NCBI RefSeq assembly: GCF_000316035.1
Contig: NZ_ANHX01000002.1
Span: 1 to 64,000, forward strand
Source: Paenibacillus sp. PAMC 26794
Lineage (GTDB): Bacteria > Bacillota > Bacilli > Paenibacillales > Paenibacillaceae
Length of the DNA: 64,000 nt
Direction: 5' to 3'
Part shown: positions 39,904 to 49,199 of the stretch, piece after piece
Position numbering within the stretch: position 1 is the stretch's first letter
How the letters are laid out: each line of letters opens with the position of its first letter
The notes under the pieces: generated by a model
What the model was told of the DNA's origin: nothing
What the model saw: only the letters and a program-made list of their open reading frames with translations
The model's database searches: none
Position numbers and translations under genes: made by a program

Positions 39904-40164
39904 ATGGACTCCATGGATAAGACGGTTAAATTTAATGTGAAAGGTGACGAACAGGAAGCATCATCCAAAGAGATTCTTCTCACGGTATATGATGCATTGG
40001 TCGATAAGGATTATAATCCGATCAACCAGATTGTTGGGTATCTGATTTCCGGAGACCCGGCATACATTCCTCGTCACAACAACGCACGTAGTCTGGTCCG
40101 TAAAAAGGAGCGCGATGAGCTGATTGAAGAGCTTGTACGTTCCTATCTGGCCAATCACCGGTAA
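39904..40164 (+). CDS. ireB: IreB-family regulatory phosphoprotein (UPF0297)
   Basis: An 86-residue protein matching the strongly conserved IreB family: KTVKFNV near the start, [32 protein letters not shown] in the middle, and [13 protein letters not shown] at the end. In Enterococcus it is phosphorylated by a PASTA kinase and modulates cephalosporin tolerance. ATG 39904 follows gaggtgtcatca. It starts the usual ireB–ruvX–DUF1292 block. Confidence 0.93.
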   Translation: MDSMDKTVKFNVKGDEQEASSKEILLTVYDALVDKDYNPINQIVGYLISGDPAYIPRHNNARSLVRKKERDELIEELVRSYLANHR

Positions 40165-40292
40165 TGTACGCCGCTTCCGCTGTGTTGCAGCCATGCAGAC
40201 AGCGGGAAATGAACCGACAGAAGACAGCCTGAAGCTTGAGAAGGCGATTATTTGTAATCGACCTGAGCAGGCCCCAGGATGGGAGAGCATGG

Positions 40293-40709
40293 ATGAAAAT
40301 ATTAGGTTTGGACTATGGGGACCGAAGAATCGGAGTTGCCGCGAGTGACGCCTTCGGTTGGACTGCCCAGGGATTGGAAGTGCTAGAACGCCGCCGTGAT
40401 GAAGGCGAGTTCGCTCGGATTGCCGAACTTGTGCGTGAGCATGAGATTAGTGAGATCGTAGTCGGACTTCCCAAAAACATGAACGGCACCGTAGGACCGC
40501 GCGGTGAGATATGCATTGCTTTTGCCGAACGCCTGCGGGATGAACTGAATTTACCTGTTCACCTTTGGGATGAACGGCTGACAACCATGGCAGCAGAACG
40601 TACGCTGATCGAAGCGGATGTCAGTCGAAAAAAACGCAAGCAGGTTGTGGACAAAATAGCCGCAAGCTTGATTTTGCAAAATTATTTGGATGCCAATAGT
40701 AGAAGGTGA
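40293..40709 (+). CDS. ruvX: RuvX/YqgF pre-16S rRNA nuclease (Holliday-junction resolvase fold)
   Basis: A 138-residue RNase H-fold nuclease with MKILGLDYGDRRIGVAASD (first catalytic Asp), IVVGLPKNMNG, WDERLTT and the final DKIAASLILQNYL (last Asp). It processes the 5' end of 16S rRNA in E. coli and may act on junctions. ATG 40293 is preferred because the conserved domain begins there; upstream in-frame codons are non-conserved. Confidence 0.93.
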   Translation: MKILGLDYGDRRIGVAASDAFGWTAQGLEVLERRRDEGEFARIAELVREHEISEIVVGLPKNMNGTVGPRGEICIAFAERLRDELNLPVHLWDERLTTMAAERTLIEADVSRKKRKQVVDKIAASLILQNYLDANSRR

Positions 40710-40721
40710 GGGGGATCAACA

Positions 40722-41021
40722 ATGGCTGAAGATCAACTGGGTATGGAAGAAGAAGCGGAAATTATTTACATTGCGGATGACGAGGGTAATGAAGAGGAAT
40801 TCGAAGTCATCATGAAGTTCGAAGTAGACGGTTCGGAGGCCAAGTACATGATGGTTGCTCCGGTTGAACCTGAAGATGGCGAAACGGATGTTTATGCGTT
40901 CCGTTATGAAGAAGAGGGCGACGATATTAAACTTTTCGTCATCCAAGATGATGCCGAGTGGGATATCGTCGAGGAGACGTTTAATACATTTCTTGCTGAA
41001 GATGAAGAGGAAGCGAACTAA
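40722..41021 (+). CDS. DUF1292 protein (YrzB-like)
   Basis: A 99-residue, very acidic protein of the DUF1292 family, with IYIADDEGNEEEFEVIMKFE, YMMVAPVE, YAFRYEEEGDD and a DDAEWDIVEETFN ending. ATG 40722 follows gaggggg. The stop touches the start of the next gene with no gap. It has no known function despite wide conservation beside ruvX. Confidence 0.92.
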   Translation: MAEDQLGMEEEAEIIYIADDEGNEEEFEVIMKFEVDGSEAKYMMVAPVEPEDGETDVYAFRYEEEGDDIKLFVIQDDAEWDIVEETFNTFLAEDEEEAN

Positions 41022-41336
41022 ATGACGGAATATAGCCGCAAAGACCTGAAATGGACAGATTCACTGCGTCTGGCATTCGGTGCTCATGTTGAGCTCGAAG
41101 AAGAGAACGGTAAATCACAACCGTATGACTTGTTGGCTGAGTTCGAAGTGGGCGGTCAGCAGTACGCGGTGCTCCGCAGTTCGTTGCGACCTTATGACGA
41201 GGTTGAACTTCTGCGTGTATCACCTGGAAGTGAAGACCAGATCATGCCGGAGTTAGTTACAATCGACGATGATGATGAGTGGGAGAGCATCTCGGAACTG
41301 TATGATGAATGTACTCTCCCCATTGACGAAGATTAA
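41022..41336 (+). CDS. second DUF1292-like protein
   Basis: A 104-residue acidic protein with the same plan as the preceding one: LLAEFEVGGQQYAVLRS matching FEVIMKFEVDGSEAKYMMV, and DDDDEWESISELYDE matching its C-terminus. It is probably an ancient tandem duplicate. ATG 41022 directly follows the previous stop (TAAATG), so it is coupled. A terminator follows. Confidence 0.82.
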   Translation: MTEYSRKDLKWTDSLRLAFGAHVELEEENGKSQPYDLLAEFEVGGQQYAVLRSSLRPYDEVELLRVSPGSEDQIMPELVTIDDDDEWESISELYDECTLPIDED

Positions 41337-41362
41337 TCAGCTTCAAATTGAAGAAACCGGGA

Positions 41363-41386
41363 GGGCGGAGAAGTCCGCTCTTTTTG
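41363..41386 (+). terminator. intrinsic terminator upstream of mltG
   Basis: The arms GGGCGGA and TCCGCTC (one G·U) enclose GAAG and are followed by five T. It reduces read-through from the ruvX–DUF1292 block into mltG. Confidence 0.7.
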
Positions 41387-41411
41387 GTTGTGTAAAGGAG
41401 TTGTTTCTTTT

Positions 41412-42452
41412 TTGAAAGGGAAAGCAATTGTAGTCATACTGCTTATCATTGTAGTTCTTGCCGGAGGCGCAGGCGGTTACGTATGGAGTATGATGCGTCC
41501 TGTGGAAGCTTCTACAGAACCGGTCGTATTCGAGATTAAGAGCGGATCGGGAACTTCGAATATCGCGGATCAGCTTCAAGAAGAAGGGCTTATTCGAAGC
41601 GGGTTAACCTTCAAAGGGTATTTAAAGTGGAAGAAACTAGGTTCTAATTTCATGGCGGGTACATATTCTATGAATCCTGGCGTGACATATGATGAGATTG
41701 TTAGCAAGCTGAGTAGCGGCGAAGTTGTACCGGAAGAAATGGTGAAATTTACGATTCCGGAGGGTTATAACGTTCTGCAAATGGCGGGTAAGCTTTCTTA
41801 TGAGCATGTTGTAGATCGGGATGAATTCATCAAGCTGGCCAATGATCCTTCGGCCTTTGATGTAGATATCATCAAAGATATTCCAGTGGATGAAGAACTT
41901 CGCTACGTATTGGAAGGGTATCTATTCCCGGAGACGTATGAGCTGAAAAAGGGAAGCTCCACGTATGATGTGATGCAACGGATGCTGGAAGAATTCCAGA
42001 CTAAGATTAATTCCATTCCTGATTTGGAAGCCAAGCTTCAGGAAAAGAACCTTTCCCTTCATGAACTGCTGACGATTGCTTCACTCGTGGAGAAAGAAGT
42101 TGTGGTGGACGAGGAGCGTGCTCTGGTTGCAGGTGTAATCTACAATCGGATCAATCAGGATATGAAGCTGGAGATTGATGCTACCGTGCAATATCTGCTC
42201 GACAAACCGAAGGAACGATTGTTTTTCAAGGATCTAAAGGTGAAAAGTCCCTATAATACGTATCTGAACAAAGGCTTGCCACCAGGTCCAATTGCCAGTC
42301 CAAGTCTTCCGTCCATTGAGGCAGCGCTAAATCCGGAAGCTTCGGAGTATCTGTTCTATGTGACAAAAAAGGATGGCTCGTCCGGACATCTGTTTGCCAA
42401 AACGTATAAGGAACATCAGCAAAATATAGCCAAAAGTAAGGCTGCGCAATAA
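41412..42452 (+). CDS. mltG: endolytic murein transglycosylase MltG (YceG-like)
   Basis: A 346-residue cell-wall enzyme that cuts nascent glycan strands and limits their length. It has an N-terminal membrane anchor (IVVILLIIVVLAGGAGGYVW), a LysM-like segment, and the YceG catalytic core with LLTIASLVEKEVVVDEER (catalytic Glu) and SPYNTYLNKGLPPGPIASPS. The start is probably TTG 41412 with aaaggag 11 bases upstream, slightly far. It precedes trhP1 by 14 bases, as in the yrrL block of B. subtilis but without yrrM. Confidence 0.92.
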   Translation: MKGKAIVVILLIIVVLAGGAGGYVWSMMRPVEASTEPVVFEIKSGSGTSNIADQLQEEGLIRSGLTFKGYLKWKKLGSNFMAGTYSMNPGVTYDEIVSKLSSGEVVPEEMVKFTIPEGYNVLQMAGKLSYEHVVDRDEFIKLANDPSAFDVDIIKDIPVDEELRYVLEGYLFPETYELKKGSSTYDVMQRMLEEFQTKINSIPDLEAKLQEKNLSLHELLTIASLVEKEVVVDEERALVAGVIYNRINQDMKLEIDATVQYLLDKPKERLFFKDLKVKSPYNTYLNKGLPPGPIASPSLPSIEAALNPEASEYLFYVTKKDGSSGHLFAKTYKEHQQNIAKSKAAQ

Positions 42453-42466
42453 GCGGAGGGGATTAT

Positions 42467-43396
42467 ATGAGTAAGAAACATGAACTGCTCGTTACAGCAG
42501 CGAATGTGAAAGAGGCAGAAGTGCTGCTTCAGGCTGGAGCAGATGCTTTGGTCATTGGAGATGATCGATTCGGCATGCGTCTTCCAGGCAGTTTTAGCGT
42601 GGAAGAGACAGCAGAGGTGGTTGCAATTGCAGCCAAACATCAGGCGCGTGTGTATGTATCCATGACTAATCTGATGTCCAACGAACTGTTGAAAGAATTG
42701 CCTGAATATGTTCAAGCACTTGGCAGAACCGGTATTGATGGTGTGGAGTTTAATGATCCATCCGTGCTGGCTACCATGAAGGAATACGCACCACATGTGA
42801 AGCTGCACTGGAATGCGGAGATGACTTCAACGAACTATGCGACGGCCAACTATTGGGGAACCAAGGGAGCTAGTCGTGTTGTGCTTGCCCGTGAGTTGAA
42901 TATGGACGAGTTAACGGAAATGGTTCCTTTTTTGAAGGTGGAAGCGCAGGTTCAGGTGCATGGGATGACGAATATTTATCATTCCAAGCGCAGTCTGGTG
43001 CAAAGTTACATGGCTCATCAAGGACGGACAGTCGAGGGAGATCTTGGGAAAGAACGTGGATTGTTCCTGATTGAGGCTGAACGCCGGGATGAGAAATTTC
43101 CGATCTATGAGGACATGAACGGCACGCACATTATGAGCTCTGAGGATATATGTATCCTCGAAGATCTTCATCTGTTGATGGAGGCGGGTGTGAACAGTTT
43201 CAAAATCGAAGGTATGTTAAAATCACTTACCTACAATGAAGCTGTTGTACGTGCATATCGGACAGCGATTGACAGTTATGTAGCCGATGCTGATGCATAT
43301 GCTTTCTCTGAAGAGTGGCTGGATGAGGTGCGGAAGTTACAGGACCCTGAACGTGAATTGTCGTTTGGATTTTTCTATAAAGAACAAGTGTATTAA
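42467..43396 (+). CDS. trhP1: U32-family tRNA hydroxylation protein TrhP1 (YrrN-like)
   Basis: A 309-residue U32 protein with the barrel beginning ELLVTAANVKEAEVLLQAGADALVIGDD and the core SSEDICILEDLHLLMEAGVNSFKIEGMLKSL. It lacks the cysteine cluster of its partner, as known for YrrN. In B. subtilis YrrN and YrrO are needed for prephenate-dependent hydroxylation of tRNA U34. ATG 42467 follows gcggaggg. It is directly followed by trhP2. Confidence 0.88.
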   Translation: MSKKHELLVTAANVKEAEVLLQAGADALVIGDDRFGMRLPGSFSVEETAEVVAIAAKHQARVYVSMTNLMSNELLKELPEYVQALGRTGIDGVEFNDPSVLATMKEYAPHVKLHWNAEMTSTNYATANYWGTKGASRVVLARELNMDELTEMVPFLKVEAQVQVHGMTNIYHSKRSLVQSYMAHQGRTVEGDLGKERGLFLIEAERRDEKFPIYEDMNGTHIMSSEDICILEDLHLLMEAGVNSFKIEGMLKSLTYNEAVVRAYRTAIDSYVADADAYAFSEEWLDEVRKLQDPERELSFGFFYKEQVY

Positions 43397-43413
43397 TAGA
43401 TGAGGTGAACAGA

Positions 43414-44742
43414 ATGGAAACAGTGGCGGTACAGCGGAAGTTCTCGGGTAAACGTAACCGTCTGGACAAACCGGAGTTGCTAGCTCCGGCGGGTAATCTG
43501 GAAAAACTGAAATTTGCGATCCATTACGGTGCAGACGCCGTATATATCGGTGGACAGGCCTATGGACTACGTTCCAACGCGGATAACTTCAGCTTTGAAG
43601 AGATGCGTGAAGGTGTGGAGTTTGCCAAAAAGTATGGAGCCAAAGTGTTCGTAGCGACGAACATCTACGCACATAATGAGGATGTTGAGGGGATCGAAAC
43701 ATACTTGCAAAACCTCTATAATGCGGGGATCTCTGCGATCATCGTAGCTGATCCGGCTATCATTGAAGTAGCTCTTTGTGCTGTGCCGGGCCTTGAGGTA
43801 CATCTAAGTACTCAACAATCCACACTCAACTGGCAAGCCGTGAAGTTCTGGAAAGAGGAAGGACTTCCGCGAGTTGTTCTCGGACGTGAGACCAGCTTCG
43901 AAGAGATTGAAGAGATCAAGGCCAATGTGGATATTGAAATTGAAGCCTTTATTCACGGGGCGATGTGTTCCTCGTATTCCGGACGTTGCGTGCTCTCCAA
44001 CCATTTTACGGATCGTGATTCCAACCGGGGTGGCTGTTGCCAGTCTTGTCGCTGGAAGTATGATCTGTTCGAGGATGCGAGAGAAGATACGGTCTGGGTC
44101 AGCGAAGAGGACATGCAGATGAAGGCACCTGCGCCATTCAAACTGGGTGAGAACCAGCTTCCCCTGTTCCAGGAACAGGATAATTCATTCTCCATGGGAT
44201 CTAAGGATCTGTGCATGATTGGCCATATTCCCGAGTTGATTGATGTGGGTGTGGACAGTTTCAAGATCGAAGGACGTATGAAATCGATCCACTACGTGGC
44301 AACCGTGGTTAACGTATACCGTCAAGCCATTGACGCTTATATGGCCGACCCGGACAACTATGTTCTGAAACCTGAATGGGTTGAAGAAATGAACAAAGCG
44401 GCAAATCGTCCGCTCAATACCGGATTTTTCTATGATACACCAGACCATGAAGATCATATCTATGAACCGGAAGAAAAGGCTGTACCTTTTGACTTCGCTG
44501 GCTTGGTCATGGGGTATGATGCTGTCACAGGAATGGCAACCATTCAACAGCGCAATCACTTCAAACCAGGACAGGAAATCGAATTTTTCGGTCCGGGAGG
44601 TCACTTTTTCAAACAGGTGGTCGGCGAAATACAGGATGAAGAGGGCAATGTTCTAGATGCTGCTCGTCACCCGTTGCAACTGATTAAAATGAAGGTAGAT
44701 CAACCGGTTTCGTATTTCAATATGATGAGAAAAAAGAAGTAG
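43414..44742 (+). CDS. trhP2: U32-family tRNA hydroxylation protein TrhP2 (YrrO-like)
   Basis: A 442-residue U32 protein: PELLAPAGNLEKLKFAIHYGADAVYIGG at the start, the peptidase U32 signature EAFIHGAMCSSYSGRC, NRGGCCQSCRWKYDL with cysteines for a likely Fe-S cluster, FKIEGRMKS, and a C-terminal beta-barrel. It works with TrhP1 on wobble uridine hydroxylation. ATG 43414 is seven bases after gaggtg; GTG 43405 overlaps that site. A terminator follows. Confidence 0.92.
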   Translation: METVAVQRKFSGKRNRLDKPELLAPAGNLEKLKFAIHYGADAVYIGGQAYGLRSNADNFSFEEMREGVEFAKKYGAKVFVATNIYAHNEDVEGIETYLQNLYNAGISAIIVADPAIIEVALCAVPGLEVHLSTQQSTLNWQAVKFWKEEGLPRVVLGRETSFEEIEEIKANVDIEIEAFIHGAMCSSYSGRCVLSNHFTDRDSNRGGCCQSCRWKYDLFEDAREDTVWVSEEDMQMKAPAPFKLGENQLPLFQEQDNSFSMGSKDLCMIGHIPELIDVGVDSFKIEGRMKSIHYVATVVNVYRQAIDAYMADPDNYVLKPEWVEEMNKAANRPLNTGFFYDTPDHEDHIYEPEEKAVPFDFAGLVMGYDAVTGMATIQQRNHFKPGQEIEFFGPGGHFFKQVVGEIQDEEGNVLDAARHPLQLIKMKVDQPVSYFNMMRKKK

Positions 44743-44812
44743 GCTAAAATACCTACAATGTGTCAATATTGTATTATGATTTAACAAAATAGTGTTATGA
44801 AATTTACATGGG

Positions 44813-44848
44813 GACCTCCGTATATCGGCAGATGGGGGTCTTTTTTTT
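44813..44848 (+). terminator. intrinsic terminator after trhP2
   Basis: GACCTCC (44813-44819) pairs with GGGGGTC (44834-44840, one G·U), followed by eight T. The rest of the gap to 44976 is AT-rich with no clear element. Confidence 0.8.
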
Positions 44849-44976
44849 ATAGAAAAATAGGAATAAAGTTGTAAAATATTTCTGGAAAGTGAAAGGGGAA
44901 CGAAGAAAACTGTCGAATACTACATATTTATAGGGGAGAGAAAGAAAAATCTAACAAGTAAATTACTGGCAGGTGA

Positions 44977-47265
44977 ATGGGATTGGTTCAAAAGAAGCAG
45001 GAAGACAGTGGGGAGCAAGTGACAAAAGCCGAGCAGGTTAACCCTGAGCAGGTTCAGAAAGTGAAGAAAGAAAAAGTAGTCAAAAGCAAAATGACAGGTA
45101 ATGGCAAAAGAATGTCTAAGATTGATCGTAGCAAACTCAAGCTGGGCTGGCTCAAGACTGATTGGGTGAAGAAACAGTTGAAAAATCGTGATTGGAAAAA
45201 CTTTGGGGGGGCTTCTTTCCAACAGATTAAAAAGGCAAATCCGGTTAAATCCGTAGGGGTTAAACTGTTCTTGATCTTTTTTGCGGCAATTATGATTTTT
45301 GTAGTGAGTTTGGGTCTATTATCCTATTCGAAAGCCAAGGGTACGATAGAGAAAAATGCCTCACGTGCCAATCAGGAAACCATTGATCAGACCAAACAAA
45401 AAATGGACATTATTTTGGAGAGATTTGTGGATACATCCACACAGATTTTCTTTGATCCAGAAATGCAGTCCTTGCTACAAAAAATGTCAGATAAGAATTT
45501 GACTGCGTATGATACTTTCGTGAATACAAGTTCGATCAACAAGCAATTGTCCAACGTTGCATTTACGAATAAATCCATGGAAGCGATTTATTTGGTACCT
45601 ACGGACGATACGAAGTCCATTATGGGTACCGGTAGCAACAGCTCCTCCATGGGCAGCATTCGCCAGGAAGCATGGTACAGTGAGTTGATTGAGGCGGGAG
45701 GTTATCGCTGGCTTCCAACAGAGATCAAGGAAGACGGCTCAACGTCAACGTTCAAAATTGCACGTTCCATGAAAAACTTGCAGGGGACTACTCAATCGTA
45801 TGTTCTGGTTATTGAACTGAAACTGGAAGTTTTGGAGGAACAATTGAAATCGCTTGATCTGGGGCCAGGAGCTATTCTTCAACTGATTGCTCCGGATAAT
45901 AAAGTGGTTGCATCCTCCATCTCGGATCGTACAGGACAAGATACAGAGCTTGCATTTGTCAAAGAGTTGACCGAACCAGCAGGTAGCACGAATACGGAGT
46001 ATACGGTAGATGGCAAATCTACGGAAATGCTGGCTGTATACAGTACGATGGATACATCCAATTGGAAACTGGTTGGTATGATACCTACCTCAGTTTTGGT
46101 TCAGGACGCAAAAGGCATTCTGACTTTGACCCTGTGGATGGCGCTGATTGATGCGGGGATTGCAGTATTGATCGGGATCTGGATGGTGCGTATGATCGCT
46201 CGTCCACTCGGCAAATTGAAAGACCTGATGCAGGAAGGTGCGAAAGGTAATCTTAAAGTTCGTACACCATATAGCTCCCAGGATGAAATTGGTCAGCTCT
46301 CGACCGCCTTCAATCTGATGATGGAGCAGATTACTAAGCTGGTGGAACAAACCAATCGTTCTGCGCAGGAAGTATTGGATACGGCCTCTGAGCTGAGCAG
46401 TGCATCCAAGAAAACGGCTGTGTCTGCTTCGGAGATTGCCGTAGCTACAGAAGAGATCGCAGGCGGTGCAGGCAGTTTGGCAACCGAAGCGGAACGTGGC
46501 AATGAATTAACTGACAATATCTCTCGTCAGATGCAGAGTGTAATCGCTGCTAATGAACAGATGGGTGATTCTGCTCGTCATGTAGAGAAGTCCAGTCAGA
46601 CAGGAACACAACATCTGAATCAGTTGATGACCAAAACCCAGAAGACAGAAGAAATGATTGGTGCACTGGTGAATAAGGTTGATTCGCTGAAAGAGAGTAC
46701 GTCTTCTGTTCTGAAAGTGCTTGAAGTGCTGCAAAACATAACGAAACAGACGAATATCCTTTCCCTGAATGCAACCATTGAAGCAGCACGTGCCGGTGCA
46801 GCCGGGCGCGGATTCATGGTGGTGGCTGATGAGGTTCGTCAGCTTGCGGCTCAATCCAGACAATCCATTGAGATGGTTGGAGAGATTACAGACAAAATCA
46901 TGACTGAAATGAATGAGACCGTGGATGCTTTGTCGGCAGCTTATCCGTTATTCAAGGAACAGATGGATGCGGTTAAAGATACCAACGTCATCTTTGCTTC
47001 CGTACAGGAACAGATGGGTGCATTTGTGGAACGTCTGGGCATGGTGACAGGTTCTATTGGAGATTTAAACAAATCTCAAGGTACGTTGTCTGAAGCCATG
47101 AGCAATGTCAGCGCTGTAGCTGAAGAATCTTCTGCAACGTCCCAGGAAGTAGCTTCCTTGAGCAGTGAACAGCAAAATATCAGTAACCAGTTGGTCAATC
47201 TGTCTGGCAAACTGGAGAATGTGTCTACTGAACTGAAAGAAACCTTGTCACGCTTTACGGTGTAA
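44977..47265 (+). CDS. methyl-accepting chemotaxis protein
   Basis: A 762-residue chemoreceptor. An unusually long, very basic N-terminal stretch (1-94) precedes the first membrane helix (95-118, LFLIFFAAIMIFVVSLGLL). An extracellular Cache-like sensor follows (about 120-375), then the second helix (381-404), HAMP (405-460), and a signalling domain with the conserved tip ILSLNATIEAARAGAAGRGF and VVADEVRQLA (about 595-625). The C-terminus lacks a CheR pentapeptide. ATG 44977 is only one base from aggtga; TTG 44983 is better spaced and would shorten the protein by two residues. The ligand is unknown. Confidence 0.92.
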   Translation: MGLVQKKQEDSGEQVTKAEQVNPEQVQKVKKEKVVKSKMTGNGKRMSKIDRSKLKLGWLKTDWVKKQLKNRDWKNFGGASFQQIKKANPVKSVGVKLFLIFFAAIMIFVVSLGLLSYSKAKGTIEKNASRANQETIDQTKQKMDIILERFVDTSTQIFFDPEMQSLLQKMSDKNLTAYDTFVNTSSINKQLSNVAFTNKSMEAIYLVPTDDTKSIMGTGSNSSSMGSIRQEAWYSELIEAGGYRWLPTEIKEDGSTSTFKIARSMKNLQGTTQSYVLVIELKLEVLEEQLKSLDLGPGAILQLIAPDNKVVASSISDRTGQDTELAFVKELTEPAGSTNTEYTVDGKSTEMLAVYSTMDTSNWKLVGMIPTSVLVQDAKGILTLTLWMALIDAGIAVLIGIWMVRMIARPLGKLKDLMQEGAKGNLKVRTPYSSQDEIGQLSTAFNLMMEQITKLVEQTNRSAQEVLDTASELSSASKKTAVSASEIAVATEEIAGGAGSLATEAERGNELTDNISRQMQSVIAANEQMGDSARHVEKSSQTGTQHLNQLMTKTQKTEEMIGALVNKVDSLKESTSSVLKVLEVLQNITKQTNILSLNATIEAARAGAAGRGFMVVADEVRQLAAQSRQSIEMVGEITDKIMTEMNETVDALSAAYPLFKEQMDAVKDTNVIFASVQEQMGAFVERLGMVTGSIGDLNKSQGTLSEAMSNVSAVAEESSATSQEVASLSSEQQNISNQLVNLSGKLENVSTELKETLSRFTV

Positions 47266-47288
47266 CAAGCCAAGGTTGAAATGAGGAG

Positions 47289-47323
47289 AACCTGTCCCGC
47301 ACATGGGACAGGTTTTCTTTTTG
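47289..47323 (+). terminator. intrinsic terminator after the chemoreceptor gene
   Basis: AACCTGTCCC (47289-47298) pairs with GGGACAGGTT (47305-47314) around GCACAT, followed by ttctttttg. Confidence 0.9.
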
Positions 47324-47387
47324 TTTACCGGATAATTCCAAGCCATATCAGCAATAATATGTCAAAACGACAAAAGGTGAGATTGGG

Positions 47388-49199
47388 ATGCATCTCCTTG
47401 CGAAACGGCGAATCTATATAACTTGTATTCTTCTAACTCTTGTCTTTGGATTGCTTATATTACGATTGGCATGGGTCCAGATTGTTCAGGTGAATCAGAC
47501 GATGCCTGGATTTCACCGAACGGTACGTGAAATGTCTGTATTGCAGCGTGAACGCGGGGTGATGCTTGACCCGGGGCGGGGACAATTTACGGATTACAAG
47601 GGTGAGGCGTTGACCGGTAAGCTGCAATGGGGATTGGTTCTTTTTCCACAGGCAAGTCCATTAGAGAAATTACGCAAGCAAGGGGCATTAGAAGGCTCCG
47701 AGATGATACAGTTGGCAACTATTTTACATACCGATCTGGATCAATTGAAGAAGGAATGGAATCAGGAAAGTATACCTCATTTCTGGACAGCAGGTACACA
47801 TCAGCCTGTTCATTTGACAGCTGCTCAGGTGGAGCGCATACGTAGTTTGCACCTGCAAGGAGCTGGCATCTATCCGATGATGACAAGGTATCTTCAGGGG
47901 CATACAGGAATGCAGTGGATGGGTTATCTGGCTGAACAGCCTGAGTCCTCCAAAGGACTAACTGCGCATCAGGATGAAGTGAAACAGCCATTTGCCATGA
48001 AATCAGGAGCAGCTGGACTGGAGAGGACACTTGAACCCCTGTTAAGGGGAATTGGCCCCACGCTTGTATCACGTATGGTCTCGGGTGGTGGGGAGATTAT
48101 CCCTGATATTCAGCCGCACGTCATTGCACCGGCCAATAGCCATTATCCTTTACGTGTAGAAACCACTGTGGATGCTGAGTTACAGCGTGGGTTGGAGGAG
48201 TTGACGCAAGAATCTGGATTACAAGAAGGGGCCATTGTTGTGTTAGATGCCGCTAACGCAGATGTTCGCGCCATGATCTCCCGCCCTTTTTATCAGCCCC
48301 AACATGTGGACCCCAAGCAATCGGCCTGGGGGAATCGTGCAGTACAGGGAGCCGTACCGGGTTCCATTTTCAAAATTGTCACTGCAGCTGCCGCTTTGGA
48401 GTATCATGCGGTTTCTAACGGAGAAGAATTCCATTGCGGTGGCGAGTACGGAAGATATGGGCTGTCTTGCTGGAAGGAGCATGGGCATGGAGACCTGAAT
48501 CTGGAGCAAGGATTCGCTGAGTCTTGTAACATCGTATTCGCGGAAACAGCGCGCAGGCTTAGTATGGAACAACTGGAGAACACGGCTGATCGTCTGGGAC
48601 TCGCGCGTCCGATTGGCTGGGAGGGGAAGCAGATGGCAGGAATGCCCGTGTTACGACACTTTGATCATGAGGATCACGGGCGTGTGAGAACAGAGGCTGT
48701 TTCTTCTGCTGATGAAGGTGCAAAAATACAGACAGCAATTGGTCAGCGGGATGTCTTGGTCACACCGCTGCAAGCTGCCAATCTGATCGTTACACTGTTA
48801 CATGATGGAAAGGTTAGTGCCCCACGTCTCGTTAAGCGCATCCGATATGCGGATGGTGGCACCATGCTGGAGATGCCCTTGCATGATTCACCTTCAGCAG
48901 CAGGACAGATTGCTCCCGCAACAGCGCATAAACTGTTATCCTGGATGAATAAGGTAGTCCGTGAGGGAACAGGAAAATCCCTGCAGCGTGCGCGGTGGCA
49001 TGTTGCAGGGAAGTCAGGTACAGCTCAGGTACAGAAACATGGGGAGAAGCGTAACAATCAATGGTTCATTGGTTATGGACCGATAGAACAACCCAAGTAC
49101 GCCGTAGCTGTTCTTGTCCAAAATGTCTCTCCAGACAGCCATCATCAGGCGACAGCTCTCTTCAGGAAGGTGATGGACTATTTGGCGGAGTCCTCATGA
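47388..49199 (+). CDS. class B penicillin-binding protein (transpeptidase)
   Basis: A 603-residue D,D-transpeptidase with an N-terminal anchor (about residues 9-30), a dimerisation domain and the three active-site motifs: SIFK in VPGSIFKIV (about residue 325), SCN in FAESCNIVF (about 378) and KSGTAQ (about 542). It links peptidoglycan stems outside the membrane. It lacks PASTA domains and is closest in outline to PbpA/SpoVD-like proteins, though the exact subclass is uncertain. ATG 47388 follows aaggtgag. Its 3' end overlaps the convergent permease gene by 22 bases. Confidence 0.9.
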   Translation: MHLLAKRRIYITCILLTLVFGLLILRLAWVQIVQVNQTMPGFHRTVREMSVLQRERGVMLDPGRGQFTDYKGEALTGKLQWGLVLFPQASPLEKLRKQGALEGSEMIQLATILHTDLDQLKKEWNQESIPHFWTAGTHQPVHLTAAQVERIRSLHLQGAGIYPMMTRYLQGHTGMQWMGYLAEQPESSKGLTAHQDEVKQPFAMKSGAAGLERTLEPLLRGIGPTLVSRMVSGGGEIIPDIQPHVIAPANSHYPLRVETTVDAELQRGLEELTQESGLQEGAIVVLDAANADVRAMISRPFYQPQHVDPKQSAWGNRAVQGAVPGSIFKIVTAAAALEYHAVSNGEEFHCGGEYGRYGLSCWKEHGHGDLNLEQGFAESCNIVFAETARRLSMEQLENTADRLGLARPIGWEGKQMAGMPVLRHFDHEDHGRVRTEAVSSADEGAKIQTAIGQRDVLVTPLQAANLIVTLLHDGKVSAPRLVKRIRYADGGTMLEMPLHDSPSAAGQIAPATAHKLLSWMNKVVREGTGKSLQRARWHVAGKSGTAQVQKHGEKRNNQWFIGYGPIEQPKYAVAVLVQNVSPDSHHQATALFRKVMDYLAESS

